This document shows, piece after piece, positions 10,123 through 21,226 of a DNA stretch of 64,000 nt; position 1 is the first letter of the stretch, and each line of letters starts with the position of its first letter. The stretch lies in assembly GCA_016508695.1 (NCBI GenBank), contig VNKQ01000004.1:1860001-1924000 (forward strand), written 5' to 3'. This DNA comes from Hyphodiscus hymeniophilus. Taxonomy: Eukaryota > Ascomycota > Leotiomycetes > Helotiales > Hyphodiscaceae. The notes beneath the pieces are model-generated. The model was not told the DNA's origin, did no database searches, and worked only from the letters and a program-made list of their open reading frames with translations. The position numbers and the translations under genes are program-made.

Positions 10123-11013
10123 CTAACCCTTAATTCTAAACCCGTCCCAATCATCCTCATCATCTTCGTCGTCGTCATCTTCGTCGTCCACCAAGCCAAT
10201 TTCATCAATAGGAGGTTCCTTCTGAGTCACAAATGGCACCGTACTCTCCTTGCTCCTCAAAGCCTCCCTTTTCTCCCTCAATCTCCTAACTCTCTGCTCC
10301 AAACTCTCCATCTCTTCAAGCTCCTCTTCTAACTTCCTCGCCGCATCCTCTTTATCCCCTTCAGCCTCAGCCTCCAACCTTTCCTTCCTCCGTTTGTAGT
10401 CTTCCTCAGCTTCCTTTTGCTTTAACTCCACAGCCGTCATTGCAGGAGCTGAGATCACGCCTTCTCCGTTACTCAACCCGGCTGGTTCGGGCTGAGCTTC
10501 TGCTAAAGCAATGTCCGCCTCAAAAGCAGCCCACTCATCTTCGTCCACTTTCGCTTTTGCATCAGGTCGACCGGGTATCTCTTGCGTAGTTTTAAGAGGC
10601 GTAGCTGGTCGGGACGGGATATTCATCTGCATCTCATTCGTAGGCGTAGGCACTTTTGGTGGAACTTCCACCACCTCTTCATTTTGTCCCCCATCAAAGA
10701 AGCCTTCAGGAAGAGAGGGATTGCTTGCTTTGTTTCGCTTCCGTATCGTGCCAACCTGCTCATCATCGTCGCTAGCTTTCCGCTTCTTTTTGTTGCCATC
10801 ATCGATTGGAGCTTCGCGTTCCGCTTCTTGAGCTTTCTGGGCGTGCATTGTGTGGCCAGCGGATCTAAGATGGCCGTCCCATAGTAGCTCGCTCTTGAGT
10901 TGAAGATGGCAGACTGTGCACAGAAGTGTTCCGGACGTGGAGTAAGAGGCGTATTTGTGGTGAATTCGGCGGGCTGCACGCTCACTTTTGAGCATTGAGC
11001 GGACGTCTGCCAT
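10123..11013 (-). CDS. ZNF830/CCDC16-like zinc-finger coiled-coil protein
   Basis: This single-exon gene encodes 296 aa. The start is the ATG at 11013 (MADVRSMLKSERAARRI), which matches the conserved family N-terminus; the longer in-frame extension to 11103 is less likely. A single C2H2-type finger of U1/matrin style is visible at about 27-52 (CTVCHLQLKSELLWDGHLRSAGH). It is followed by a basic NLS-like KKKRK stretch, a Pro/Thr-rich linker, a conserved DEWAAFEADIA block, and a long acidic/basic coiled coil with the LEEMESLEQRVRRLREKREAL pattern. The C-terminus is Asp-rich and ends WDGFRIKG. Animal ZNF830 and its yeast relatives are linked to the spliceosome and genome stability; a nuclear RNA-processing role is inferred. 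It is divergently oriented to the Bye1-like gene. Confidence 0.8.
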   Translation of the reverse strand: MADVRSMLKSERAARRIHHKYASYSTSGTLLCTVCHLQLKSELLWDGHLRSAGHTMHAQKAQEAEREAPIDDGNKKKRKASDDDEQVGTIRKRNKASNPSLPEGFFDGGQNEEVVEVPPKVPTPTNEMQMNIPSRPATPLKTTQEIPGRPDAKAKVDEDEWAAFEADIALAEAQPEPAGLSNGEGVISAPAMTAVELKQKEAEEDYKRRKERLEAEAEGDKEDAARKLEEELEEMESLEQRVRRLREKREALRSKESTVPFVTQKEPPIDEIGLVDDEDDDDEDDEDDWDGFRIKG

Positions 11014-11636
11014 AGTTGACGTGGAAGCAAGGGAAAAACTTCGGGTGAAGATTTGCACAAATATTATTCGGAATGTAGGAGGGCGTATTGTTGTGTAAAA
11101 CATTCAGCGCTTCCCAGCTCGAAGATTCACAGCCCAGAAGCCGCCATGCCTAGTTGGGGGTTCCCCGCAATCCCTTAGCTCCAATTTTGCGACAACAGCT
11201 AAAGTCAAGTCGTCGCCTCTTTCTCGCAACTTCATCACAACACCATCAACTCACTCTCGGCATCAGCGAACTTCTTACACGAAGACGTACCATCGTACTA
11301 TTGTCGCGCCTGTTTTGCGACCATCGTGCGACGCTCATTAAGGCTTTTGAAGACCAATTCGTGCAACGCAACGAACGCGCCCTGTGTTGTTGATCTCTTC
11401 TATCGCAACACCAGCTTCATACTTTGGCAGGACACGGAGAAGACGGAGAAGAGTCATAGCTGCTACTTGGATAGCTTTCTTGTTCTCTTTCTCGCTCTTC
11501 TTGTTTGTAGAGCCCATGAATCGCGTGAATTACGCGCACTTGAAATTATCTCGACGCAATCCTTCCACCCTTGTAAAAAGAAAAATATCAACACGACGAA
11601 TTGTGACGCCCAGTATCATTGATTCGACACCTCATC
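11014..11636. promoter_or_regulatory. Divergent promoter shared by the ZNF830-like and Bye1-like genes
   Basis: These 623 bp separate two divergent start codons. The Bye1-side half is CT- and CAA-rich, as in fungal 5' leaders. Both products are nuclear RNA-polymerase II or RNA-processing proteins, so shared regulation is plausible. No specific operator was recognised. Confidence 0.4.
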
Positions 11637-14234
11637 ATGGCTGGTAAGCAATATCAATGTCTCTTGCGCGTGCCTGCCATCCAGAATGATGTTCTTTGGT
11701 GGCGGCGCTGTCACTTTGCATTACAAAGCTAACTGATGTTTTTGCAGATGAACCTCGAAGATCAGGTCGGCCGACCAAAGGTCAACATACAAAGATGGAC
11801 CTGCTCGACCAACCCACAGAAATCGTGAACAAGAAGGGCGGAAAGAAAGGCAAGAAACAAGCTGCACAAGAAGAGGAAGAGGAAGAGGTCATTCGTTGTG
11901 TCTGCGGAGCCACAGCTACTGCCGGCGACGATGACCCAGAGCCGTGGATAGCATGCGATAACTGTGGAGTTTGGCAGCACAATGTCTGTGTAGGCATTCC
12001 TACGTACGATGATGAGATCCCGGACAACTATCTTTGCGAAGAATGCGGACCGCAAGAACATAAGGAATTACTTGCCAGCATGGCGCGCGGAGAGAAGATC
12101 TGGGAAGACAGACGGCTATCATATGAAAGATTGCAGGCTGAGGAGGAAGCTTCTAAGAAAAAGGGCAAGAAGGGAAAGAAGAGAACCAGTGAGATCCCAT
12201 CTTCAAATGGTAAAGCAAAGTCGCCCTCTGTCCCAATCGAAACCAAAAAGGAGAGAAAGGAAACCCCAGTCAGAGGTGTCAGTACGAAGAGAAAGACTAG
12301 GGATGAGTCTCACGAGAAAGATACCGCTAAGGTACGTTTCATGGAGCCGCATGCTATCAAATATACTAACACAGTAGAAGGAAAATCCCGCAAAGTCGCG
12401 AAAGGTTTCTACCGCACATACCACAGCCAAGCAAACGTCGCCGCCATCAAATCTACCACCGATTGATAGTCTCGAAAAATCGCGGCAAAACCCAGCCAGG
12501 CTCTTATACAAAGCAATAGCTCATTCCATTCCTACCGCCGTCAGTAGTGGGGTTTATGCCTACAATCCCGGTGATACAGTGGAGACCAAATCCGAGCGCT
12601 TAACAACACAACTTGAAGATGCCGTCTTCAGAACCCATCCAGATACCTCTGCTTATGTAAAACAGATCCGTACGCTGGCTGCCAATCTGAAGCAAAACCA
12701 GGATTTGTGCAATGATCTTCTCACCAAGCGACTTTCGCCAGAAGCCCTCGCAGTTATGACCTCGGATGATATGATGACCAAGGATCTGGCCCAGAAGACT
12801 GCTGAGATGAAGGCCCTTGCAGATAAACAGGCTATTATGGTCACTGACGATGGACCGCGCGTAAGAAGAACTCACAAGGGAGAGGAGATGGTCGAGGGCG
12901 ACAGCTTTCCAGTACATAATGACAGCATGATGTCTACAGCTCGTCGGCGGAGTATGCTGGATCCTAACGGCGAGATGGCTTCCCGTTCACGAGAGAACTC
13001 CCCAGGAGACGATGTCGAACTTCCCGATAGCATTAATGACCATCGATCCCATGACGACATTAGAGGCAAGGCCATGCCGAGGAAACCTCTCAACATCGAG
13101 ACCAAGCCAAAGCCGACACCAATGAGAAAAGCTTCCACAAAAGACTTTGATTTCAATCAAGTCATGTCAAGCGTCCAGTCTCCCACAGGCCCCACCTCCC
13201 ATGTCCGCCGACCTTCAGGCAACGCGCCACCCGTAAACGGCCCAGGAGAAGACGCAGATGTTGATCGCTTACTTGAAGACGACAACTCTTCTCCACCATA
13301 CTCGCCCCAGGAGTATGACTCGGATCCGGATATCGTGTGGCGTGGAACGGTAAACATGGACTCTATCGCGAAATTCCCAGCAGTAGCAAGACACGTCGGT
13401 GGAGCTGACCTTACTAAGAGTATGGAGCTTTCCGTTCCTTACAGTGATTTACTCTCAAAGGATCTCAAGATTGCTGGCCGCATCGCCGTGGAACAAGCCA
13501 ATGAATACCTTTGTGGCCTTCGATACGCTCCAGCAGTCGATATAGTTATGGTCAGTGTCACTCCAACCGGAGAGAAAGCGAACGAAGGCTTTAAAGACAT
13601 ATACGAGTACTTTCATAGCAAAGGCCGTTACGGTGTCCTTGCCAACAAAGGGACAGGAAACATTAGAGACACTTATCTTGTCCCAGTTCCAGCAAGCCCA
13701 GCTCCCCTTCCGGACTACGTCACCAATCTTGAAGGCCATAAGATCCCAGAGCATCGATCTGAACCTATGCTACTCGTTACACTAGTAGTCAGAACGCAGT
13801 GGATACCAGAGCACGAGCGCTCATTCGATGGTCAAATGGATTCGAACTCCCCACTACAGAGTCTTCCTCAACGCCAGATGTCAATATCTGGCACCGGTCC
13901 TTCGATGTCACCCATTGCTCCTCAAGGCTCTTTTTCGGCCGGCAATCCCGTAGCTTCATCTACATATCCCCCGCAACAATCACCAGCCGAGGCCCAACGT
14001 CGAGTGCAAGATGACCAGAGTCAAAAAAGAGGCGAGGAAACAGCTGCTAGAATACTGGGTCCTCACATCCACGCACCAACAGTTGCTTTCCTGATTCCAC
14101 AAGCCTTTCAGATGCGAGAACTAGAGTGGGAGCTCATTCGTGGCATCTTAGAGTCTGATGAGCGATCGAGGAGCGATTTGCAGCATCTGAGCCAGGTTCT
14201 GGAGGAGAGGATGAAGCAACAGCCTCCAGGCTAA
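11637..14234 (+). CDS. BYE1: Bye1-like transcription factor: PHD finger, TFIIS central domain, SPOC domain
   Basis: Three exons, 11637-11643, 11748-12331 and 12378-14234, encode 815 aa. The first exon is just 7 nt (ATGGCTG). Intron 2 is 46 nt, with a textbook ACTAAC branch point 10 nt before its TAG. The N-terminus carries an Arg/Gly/Pro patch. A PHD finger lies at about 51-103 (CVCGAT...CDNCGVWQHNVC...CEEC). The central TFIIS-like RNA polymerase II-binding domain follows (about 228-335, RQNPARLLYKAIAHS through KDLAQKTAEMK), then a long disordered linker. A SPOC domain sits at about 515-685 (IVWRGTVNMDSIAKFPAVA to LLVTLVVRTQWI). This order is that of yeast Bye1 and human PHF3/DIDO. Such proteins bind H3K4me3 and elongating Pol II and modulate transcription in the nucleus. 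Confidence is high from domain order. Confidence 0.9.
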
Positions 14235-15056
14235 AGGATGAGCATTATGTTCTCCCTCGGCTTAGAAGCTATCTGTTATATTTTGTGTTGTATTCCTGTT
14301 CTTTGTGTAGGGATTTTTTTTTTCGAGGACGATACATGGAATAACGACTATCTGCGGATAGGGATCACGTTTACATTTCTTTCTCCTTTTGTAGATAGCC
14401 AGTTTTAGGCTCACTAGATGCAAAGTTTCCAAAATGGCCATTCGCCTCATGATTGTTCTGCTTCAAAAGTTTGACCCCAAAGCCCCGCCCTTGAACCCAG
14501 TGGAAATATATACGTTCTCATTTTTGCCTTCCGTCCCTTTCCTCGAAGAGAAAGGGATGACAGGGTTTGGAAAAGTGTGACAAATAATAAGCCACCACGC
14601 TGGCAATCCAAATCCTCGTTCATTTTCACTTGCCCCAGATATGTTCTTGAATCTGTCAGAAGATGTACTCGCCATGTATCCGACTTTGAAATAGATTCGA
14701 TGCATGCTTGCGACATGAGCGGGAAATGGGGGTCGCTGGAAAAGATGATAAATTTTCAAGACTCCGGGATAAATACCTGTTCAGCAGCATTCAATCCTTC
14801 ATCAAGTGATCAATCATATGCTTTGCTCCCTGCTAGCAGGATAACTTGCAAAGAATAAGCCCAATCATATTTCCAATATCTATCAGCCATGCCAAAAGCA
14901 GGATTGTCTGCAGCGACATTGAAAGATAAACGGGAAGGTGCAGAGTCTCGGTCAACGCCCGTGTTTGGGGGGTCTCGGCATCTTTGAAGTGACTCGTGCC
15001 CTAGAAATACAAGAGATTAACTCAGAGATGCAATAAAGGAAAGCATTTGATCTGAT
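14235..15056. other. Intergenic region upstream of the P450-like gene
   Basis: The 822 bp contain the Bye1-like 3' UTR and probably the promoter of the next gene. Short ORFs on the minus strand (14262-14759) show no homology I can recognise. Confidence 0.4.
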
Positions 15057-16325
15057 ATGAGTGCTCATTGCATAGGAGTTTTTCTCACTCGTGAAAGCAT
15101 CGATCTATGCAGAGCAATGATGTCCTTTCTCTTAGCAATCGCGGTCTCGGTCCTCGCTATTTTCTTCGACATCCTTCTACGTCTCCTTAAGCCAAAGGAA
15201 GTATTCTGCACGGGAACCAGGCGTGTCCAACAAGCTCGGCAAGGCCGGAATATCCTCAACCACTCGACACTGGAAGAGCGGGCGAAACCCAATGAAAGAC
15301 TCGTCAGAGTATTCGAAATTGAGAATGCCTTTACAACAACGGATCCGACTTGGCATAAAGAATTTGTTGCTCTAGTTAAAACTCTCCTGAGAACAAGCGA
15401 TAAAGATTGGAAGGAACATGCAGATTTTGCATCTGACACAATTCATCAAGTCGTCGACACCACATCTACACAAAGCACACTTGAACTTACTGTCCAAGCC
15501 CTTGTCTTCCGGCTTGTGATAGTCAAATTCTTCCCGGACACACCAGCACCATCAATGCAAGATATCCATTTTATCACCTTACAAATTAACTCTCTCTGGA
15601 TCGCGTCAAAATATTGCAATAGTGGCGACTCGGAGCTGGTCTCAGCCAAAATGCATTTGAGAAAGAGAATTCAGCAAGTTTTCGGCTCAGACACGGCCGA
15701 CGGCCAAAATAATCCTCTCAACATCATACTTCCCGCATATGAAACGCTCTGGCGTATCGTTTTACGAACTTTTCTTGAAGTCCGCTTCAGATCTACGATC
15801 ACCGAGCGAGAGCAATACCGAATCCTATTCAGAGACTTCATGGACAAACCGTCAAAAGACTCGTTCGAACAACAAAACGAATCGCATGCGTCCGTTCACA
15901 CAGTCGTGACAGAGGCGCTCCGCCTTTACCCTCCAACCCGCCGGATATATCGAGATATATCAGGTGAGAGAGTCGCAATCGACATCGAGCACTTGCATCG
16001 GGATGAGAATGTTTGGGGGAAGAATGCATTCCTATTCCAGCCAACGAGATGGGCTACTGAAAATGGAAAGGAGAACAAAAGGTCCTACATGCCGTTCGGT
16101 GCTGGGAAGTTCGAATGCCCCGCAAAGAGTACGTTCGGACCAATGTTGATTGGAATTTTAGTTGGAGCTCTGCTTTCCGGCATCGACGGGAAGTTCGAGT
16201 TGAATGGGAAAGAAGGCATCTATGTACTGAACACAAGACCGCTTGAAAATGGACGACAGGCGTATTCTCAGCTGGGATTCGGAAGGAGGAGGGATGGAGA
16301 TGAGGGCGAAGCTGGCTTGCTCTGA
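15057..16325 (+). CDS. Shortened, divergent cytochrome P450-like protein
   Basis: This is a single-exon ORF of 422 aa from the ATG at 15057. The ATG at 15117 would give a 402-aa protein beginning directly with a hydrophobic anchor (MMSFLLAIAVSVLAIFFDILLRLL) and is perhaps the real start. P450 hallmarks are present in the C-terminal half: the K-helix ExxR in VVTEALRLYPPTRR, the PxRW element in FQPTRWATENG, and the haem-Cys loop PFGAGKFECPAKS (Cys about 354 from the first ATG). The middle is short, and I cannot find the I-helix oxygen-binding A/G-G-x-D/E-T motif. It is also about 100 residues below the usual P450 length and lacks introns. Substrate unknown. It may be a non-oxygenase P450-fold protein or one that has lost activity. 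It is convergent with the next gene, 101 bp away. Confidence 0.65.
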   Translation: MSAHCIGVFLTRESIDLCRAMMSFLLAIAVSVLAIFFDILLRLLKPKEVFCTGTRRVQQARQGRNILNHSTLEERAKPNERLVRVFEIENAFTTTDPTWHKEFVALVKTLLRTSDKDWKEHADFASDTIHQVVDTTSTQSTLELTVQALVFRLVIVKFFPDTPAPSMQDIHFITLQINSLWIASKYCNSGDSELVSAKMHLRKRIQQVFGSDTADGQNNPLNIILPAYETLWRIVLRTFLEVRFRSTITEREQYRILFRDFMDKPSKDSFEQQNESHASVHTVVTEALRLYPPTRRIYRDISGERVAIDIEHLHRDENVWGKNAFLFQPTRWATENGKENKRSYMPFGAGKFECPAKSTFGPMLIGILVGALLSGIDGKFELNGKEGIYVLNTRPLENGRQAYSQLGFGRRRDGDEGEAGLL

Positions 16326-16426
16326 CATTGGGGACTCTCAAATTAGGAATAACAGACCTTTCATCAACATGGCTTAAGCCTTAATGTGGAAACACCTGAA
16401 AAGTGCTTGAAATCTTTCTTGCACTG

Positions 16427-17968
16427 CTACCTATCGTTGTAAAATCTGTCTAGTTCAACGCTAGGATGAACTTTCCCATTCTCGCGTTCAGGACTTTCTC
16501 TCATAGCGTCACATTCCGATGTCATTTCCTTCTCAATCCTACACTCTGGTTTTCCCTGATTTGTTGGCAGAGGCGGTAGATCTCTCTTGAGAGATAGAGA
16601 CCTGCTTCTATTCTTCAAAGGCATCTTCAAACCTCCTTTCTCCGTCGCCTCTAGGTCTGGATTCATCGTTGTAGACAACGGGAGGCCTGTTGCCCTGCTA
16701 TTTTCATACTCAGTAACATGCCGCGGAACGGCCGAATCTCCTTCCAATTCAAATCTAAGTTTTCCCTCAACATTCTTGCTATCGAGTTCCTCTCTCCTCC
16801 GAATCAGGCTCCGATCACCCTCCAACTCCACGACTACCTCCTGCTTCTCAGAATCTAGCTCAATAGCTCGAGACATCCTCATTATGTTCGGTATCGGCAT
16901 CCTATCCCGCCATGTCCTTTCGGGACCCTGTCCAAATCCAAGTTTCGGGCAGTGCCTCTTTCCCAATGGTGGATGATGCTGATGCTTGCGCCTATAACGA
17001 CTGTAAATACAGAACAGCACACACGCAGCCGTCAGGCTCAATCCTGCAATGATGATTGGATACACCATGACTGGCAGCGTCTTCGAACTTGGGCTGGTGG
17101 AAGCGGAGGACGTTGCAGATGCGGAAATTGCAGGCGAGATTGAAACTTCACCAGGTGAGCTCGTAGCGGTAGCAGTCGATGCATGACTTTGTCCCGTGCT
17201 CGAAGAACCCGTAAAGGGCGCCGAAATTGACGTTGAGCTCGCATATGCGCTACCCACAGGCGGAGTGGTGACAAGAGGGGCCACAACACCCGCGACTGAC
17301 GCCGTTCCCAGTCCAGCAATACTACTGGGCAGAGCTTTCAGCTCTGGAGGATCGCATGGTGCACCAGTAGGAGCTCCGCAGTTGATAAGGACGCTAGGAA
17401 GTCCCGTGGATGGTGCGTCGGCGTCGACGGTGTACGAGGACAGGGGTTGTGTGCCAGTCATGTTCATCAAGGTAAATCGCGTGCTGTAATAGGCTACGTA
17501 GATACTCGTATTTGCTTTGAGCGAGCCACGGATGCCGAGGAAACTGTGAGGACGGCGGTTAGTGATGTGGATGAGGAGGGATGCTGAAGGGCAATAGGGT
17601 CTTACTAGGCACCTGTTGCATTGGGTCCGATGGAGCGCGGGAATATTATACAACTGGAAACCGTGGAAGGATTGGTGTCATTGAGGTCCCATGAGTATAG
17701 ACTAGTCTGGCCTCCGAGTTAGAAGGACATGGTTGACTTTGGTTGTCGAACTCACTGGAGAAGCATCATTCCCTGTGTAGAGGAGCAGATTGAAATCTGT
17801 CATTTGAGTGAAATATGGCACACTCAGAGGCTCACCAACAGAAACAATGAATGGAACGCCTCCCATAATCACTTCTTCACTGGTTGGGCTAGGTTGAGAG
17901 AAATATACTTGTGCAAAAGAAGAATCGCATTGTAGTGAGAAAGTAAGTAGCACAATGAATAACCACAT
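16427..17968 (-). CDS. Signal-peptide, Ser/Thr-rich, single-pass membrane protein
   Basis: On the minus strand, exons 17968-17756, 17706-17606 and 17543-16427 encode 476 aa. Intron 1 is 49 nt; intron 2 is 62 nt and uses the strong GTAAGA donor, joining ...NATGAY to FLGIRGS. The N-terminus (MWLFIVLLTFSLQCDSSFAQ) is a signal peptide. An extracellular beta-rich region (about 21-150) has N-glycosylation sequons (NAT, NTS, NMT) and a Cys pair. A Ser/Thr/Ala/Pro-rich stalk follows (about 200-260), then one transmembrane helix (about 262-285). The cytosolic tail begins RYRRKHQHH and is rich in charged residues. The layout resembles fungal plasma-membrane sensor-like proteins, but no WSC or other named ectodomain is present. 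The function is unassigned. Confidence 0.7.
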
Positions 17969-19097
17969 GTTGAACTGCTAATTGAAAATCAACGAAGAGA
18001 AGTTCGATTCGACATCAATTCGATACGGCCACTGAAAAGTCCCCCTTCCCTACCTTTATCACTGATAAGGTTTCTGGCTGTGGTACAGTAAGCGGTGTTG
18101 AATGTAGAAACTCATGCGGAACAGCCCCATGCCATCCAACCCCGCGTCTGACTTATCCAACAGCTCGACTCTCCGACGGGAAGGCCTATTCTAGAGGGAG
18201 GATTTGCTGTGCCTCTCCCGCCGCGAGGTGTCCCCTTGATGTTTCAACGAGAATGAGGTATGCGCACAGACGTCAAAATCTTATGCCAACTTAAACATGA
18301 AGCGTTGTCGTGTTTTATCAGGGACAAAAATAATCCAGACATGTGGAATCATGAAACCAAGCGTAGTCTCCCATTGGCTCAATTGGCCTCAAGCTTCGAG
18401 ACTCTAATCCATACCTTTAGACAAGTCTCCTGTGTCTGTGGCCAGCTTCGATGTTTGTCCATTGAATATGCCCCGCGAACAGACTTAGAGCTGGAATTTC
18501 GTAGCGCTCAATCTGTCCATGATCTCGCAGCGAATATAAATGTACCCTAAAGCTTATGAGAAATAAAAAATCGTAGGCCTGAATGGGGGGTTGGCTTTCA
18601 TGTAAGCAGAACAAGTCATAGCCAGCCTGCACAGTCAGCAGCCGTTCAATCTCCTGGAATTGACAGTACAAGGGCAATCGAGTTTTGGATATCCGAAACT
18701 GCTGCCCTTGAGACACAGCGTCTTACTTGTGAAATACCACAGGATAGGGATTGAGCAAATCCACAAGTAGGGGATTGATCGAACTCTTGCCATCAATCCA
18801 AGCCCTACTGCACTATCAGCGCTTGACCCCACTCACGGATTGGTCAAGCTGATGGCTATATTCATTGCATGATGAAGAAGTGAACAAGTGTACTACACTA
18901 TAGCAACCTTAGAAAGTACAGTACAAATCACAAAGATTGGGGGGTGAGACTGGCAAGAGACTGAAGAGACTCGAGAGCGAAGAACTCTCCACTTGTCAAA
19001 ACGTCCAAATCAAACGCACGGGAACCACATTTACAAATGACGAGGTACGTCGACAATCATAAGAATTCAGAACAGACCACTAGAATAAAAATCCCGT
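17969..19097. other. Intergenic region without recognised genes
   Basis: The 1129 bp hold the promoter of the membrane-protein gene and flanking DNA. Small ORFs (18260-18550 plus, 18417-18832 minus) overlap each other and lack recognisable domains. Confidence 0.4.
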
Positions 19098-19715
19098 TCA
19101 CTTCCGCTCAGCAACTCCAATCCACTCACCCCACCCCAGAACCTTCCCATCACACTCCCTCACGAGCTCCTCCTTCGTTGGCACTTGCCCCATCTTCCCC
19201 CTATCTAAGCTCGTCTTCAACGCAACCACGAAATAGAAATACCTATGCGGGCCATGACCCCTCAAGGGCCTCGGCCCGCTATAAACCGTCCCCCTAATGT
19301 TCTTTGCGTATCTGAACCCACCCTGAAGCTCGTTGGATCCTTCCTTCACTTTCAACAAATCCTCCTGCTTGATCTCCGTCTTGCTGGCCGGGATGGCGTA
19401 ATAAGCAGCATGAAGAATGGGACTTGGGAGCGGAGCGTCGGCGTCTTGAACGATGACCAGATATTCCGCTACCTCGGAAGCAGGTATTGAGGATGGGAGA
19501 GTCCAGGTCAGGGTCGGGATGTGATCTTTGCCGTCTTGGGTGTGATCAATGTCTAGAATAGAGCCCGAGGGACCGCAGTCAGGTGATGCGATTGTAATCG
19601 TTGGAGACGGAAATAGGGTGAACGCAGGAGTTTGGGCGGCTTTGGTGAAGAGCTTCGCGTCGTGATCTTTGACGTTTCTGGTCAGAAAGGAGAATGTCCG
19701 CTCTACGTACTCCAT
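19098..19715 (-). CDS. Phosphatidylethanolamine-binding protein (PEBP) family
   Basis: The single exon encodes 205 aa. PEBP hallmarks are the central LVIVQDADAPLPSPILHAAYYAIP (about 86-110), corresponding to the DPDAP...HW anion-pocket block, and YSGPRPLRGHGPHRYFYFVVAL (about 144-166), corresponding to the GPxPPxG-H-RY/F-F motif. The pocket Asp and the HRY motif are intact. There is no signal peptide, so it is cytosolic. Fungal PEBPs of this YbhB/Tfs1-like type are small ligand-binding or inhibitor proteins; the partner is unknown here. The N-terminus is slightly longer than in bacterial members. The start is the ATG at 19715. Confidence 0.85.
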   Translation of the reverse strand: MEYVERTFSFLTRNVKDHDAKLFTKAAQTPAFTLFPSPTITIASPDCGPSGSILDIDHTQDGKDHIPTLTWTLPSSIPASEVAEYLVIVQDADAPLPSPILHAAYYAIPASKTEIKQEDLLKVKEGSNELQGGFRYAKNIRGTVYSGPRPLRGHGPHRYFYFVVALKTSLDRGKMGQVPTKEELVRECDGKVLGWGEWIGVAERK

Positions 19716-20406
19716 TCTGATTTTGTATGAGAGAGTAAAGTATAAAATTATGTGCTTTAGACGACAAGAAAAAGAAGACTTCTACTTATAACGAGCGATA
19801 GGCTACGACGTAAGCCAGGACGGCGTTCGGCGCGGTCGCGGCTTGACCTGTGATTGGGTGCAGAAGTCTTAAGGGCTGTCTAAAAGACGATCGTTTACAG
19901 CCAAGGCGGGAAATGAAAATATAAATTTCAAAGACTAAAGAGACATTCAATTACGGCTCGGTTCATTGCCAAAATAGAAGAAGACTTGATACTTCTGCTT
20001 ATGGCAAAACTATCCAGATCCCATGGAATTTGCCTCAAGCGGTACTACCGCTCAAGCTGACTGGAGACATTCGGAGTATCAATGACGAAGTTCCCTGGCC
20101 TACGACTCTGAACTAAACATCATGCTTGAATCAATGCACAGTGTGCAAATATAGAGAAACACACCATATGGCCCTTTGAAATCTTTTGGGTGCTACGTCG
20201 ACGTTGTTTCCCACATCCTTCTTCTCCCCTAAGAAAGACTCCACAATGAATGAAATAATGGACTTCCAGAAGCATTTCAATATACATGTAGCAAAACGAA
20301 TACGTTGCTTTATCGTATAACATCGCAATATATCAAAGATATCAGAATTCCCACTTAGGCACAATTTGCTGATCAGACGTCCATCAATCAATCCTCCGTT
20401 CCAGAC
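19716..20406. other. Intergenic region without recognised genes
   Basis: The 691 bp hold the PEBP promoter side and the Pex11 3' UTR side. Nothing else is recognised. Confidence 0.4.
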
Positions 20407-21226
20407 TCAAGCTGTCTTCTTCCACTGGCTATGTACACCAATCAAGCTGCTAACTGTACCGGCCAAACCCACGAATCCATCATCGAAGTTCGTGAACCCA
20501 AGAGCGGAAGTGGGGACCGTAAGATCGCAAAGATCGGAGATGAGTTGCAAATTGATAGCCGCACGTTCCCTGCACTCAATTAGCATTTCCATCCTAAACA
20601 TCCACGGGCGCAGTTGGAGACATACTTCTCAATCCTCTTACTAGCAACGACACCCTCCCCATCCTTCTTATCAACCTTCGCCTGCTGCTGCCTCAGATTG
20701 TAAAGCGAGTACGCGCCGGATGCAGCACTGAACAAGAGTCCAAACATCCAACACCTGTATGCCTCCTGCTGCAACCTCTTGGTCGTAGGGCTCTTCCTGA
20801 TTCCAGCAGCGTCCAAGAATGTTAGGGTATCAAGCGTTAAGTACCCCGCATATCCGAGCTGTCTACCAACAGCACAGTATTTGATGACAGGATCTAGATT
20901 TTTGGAGTCTGCCATCATGGCCGCGGCTTTGAAATGCTCGACGAATTTTCCGAGCTATGAAAGAATGGGGTGTCAGCTCATGTGTAGACGGGATCGAGGG
21001 GATGGAGACACACTCGAATTGTCTTGCGCACGAGACCGAATTGCTTCTTGATGGCCTCAAAGGGCGCAATCTCGCCGGGCGTGCCATTTGTGCGGAAGAG
21101 GTACCAGGCATAAAATCGTGAAAAGTATTGGATGGTTCGGAGAAGCTTATCGCGGCCTACTGTCGTTGCGATGAACTTAAGGTAATGAGCCACGGAGGGG
21201 TGGTAAACAAGGGAATCGGCGACCAT
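20407..21226 (-). CDS. PEX11: Peroxisomal membrane protein Pex11
   Basis: Minus-strand exons 21226-21014, 20954-20626 and 20569-20407 encode 234 aa, the expected length for Pex11. Introns are 59 and 56 nt. The N-terminal signature is clear (MVADSLVYHPSVAHYLKFIATTVGRDKLLRTIQYFSRF; amphipathic helices that bend the peroxisomal membrane), followed by LGKFVEHFKAA, the GYAGYLTLDTLTFLDAAG block, and a conserved C-terminal DLTVPTSALGF...DGFVGLAGTVSSLIG transmembrane region. Pex11 drives peroxisome elongation and proliferation and forms non-selective pores. The start at 21226 begins exactly at the conserved family N-terminus; the longer frame upstream is not supported. It shares a 318-bp divergent region with the Fpg gene. 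Confidence 0.92.
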
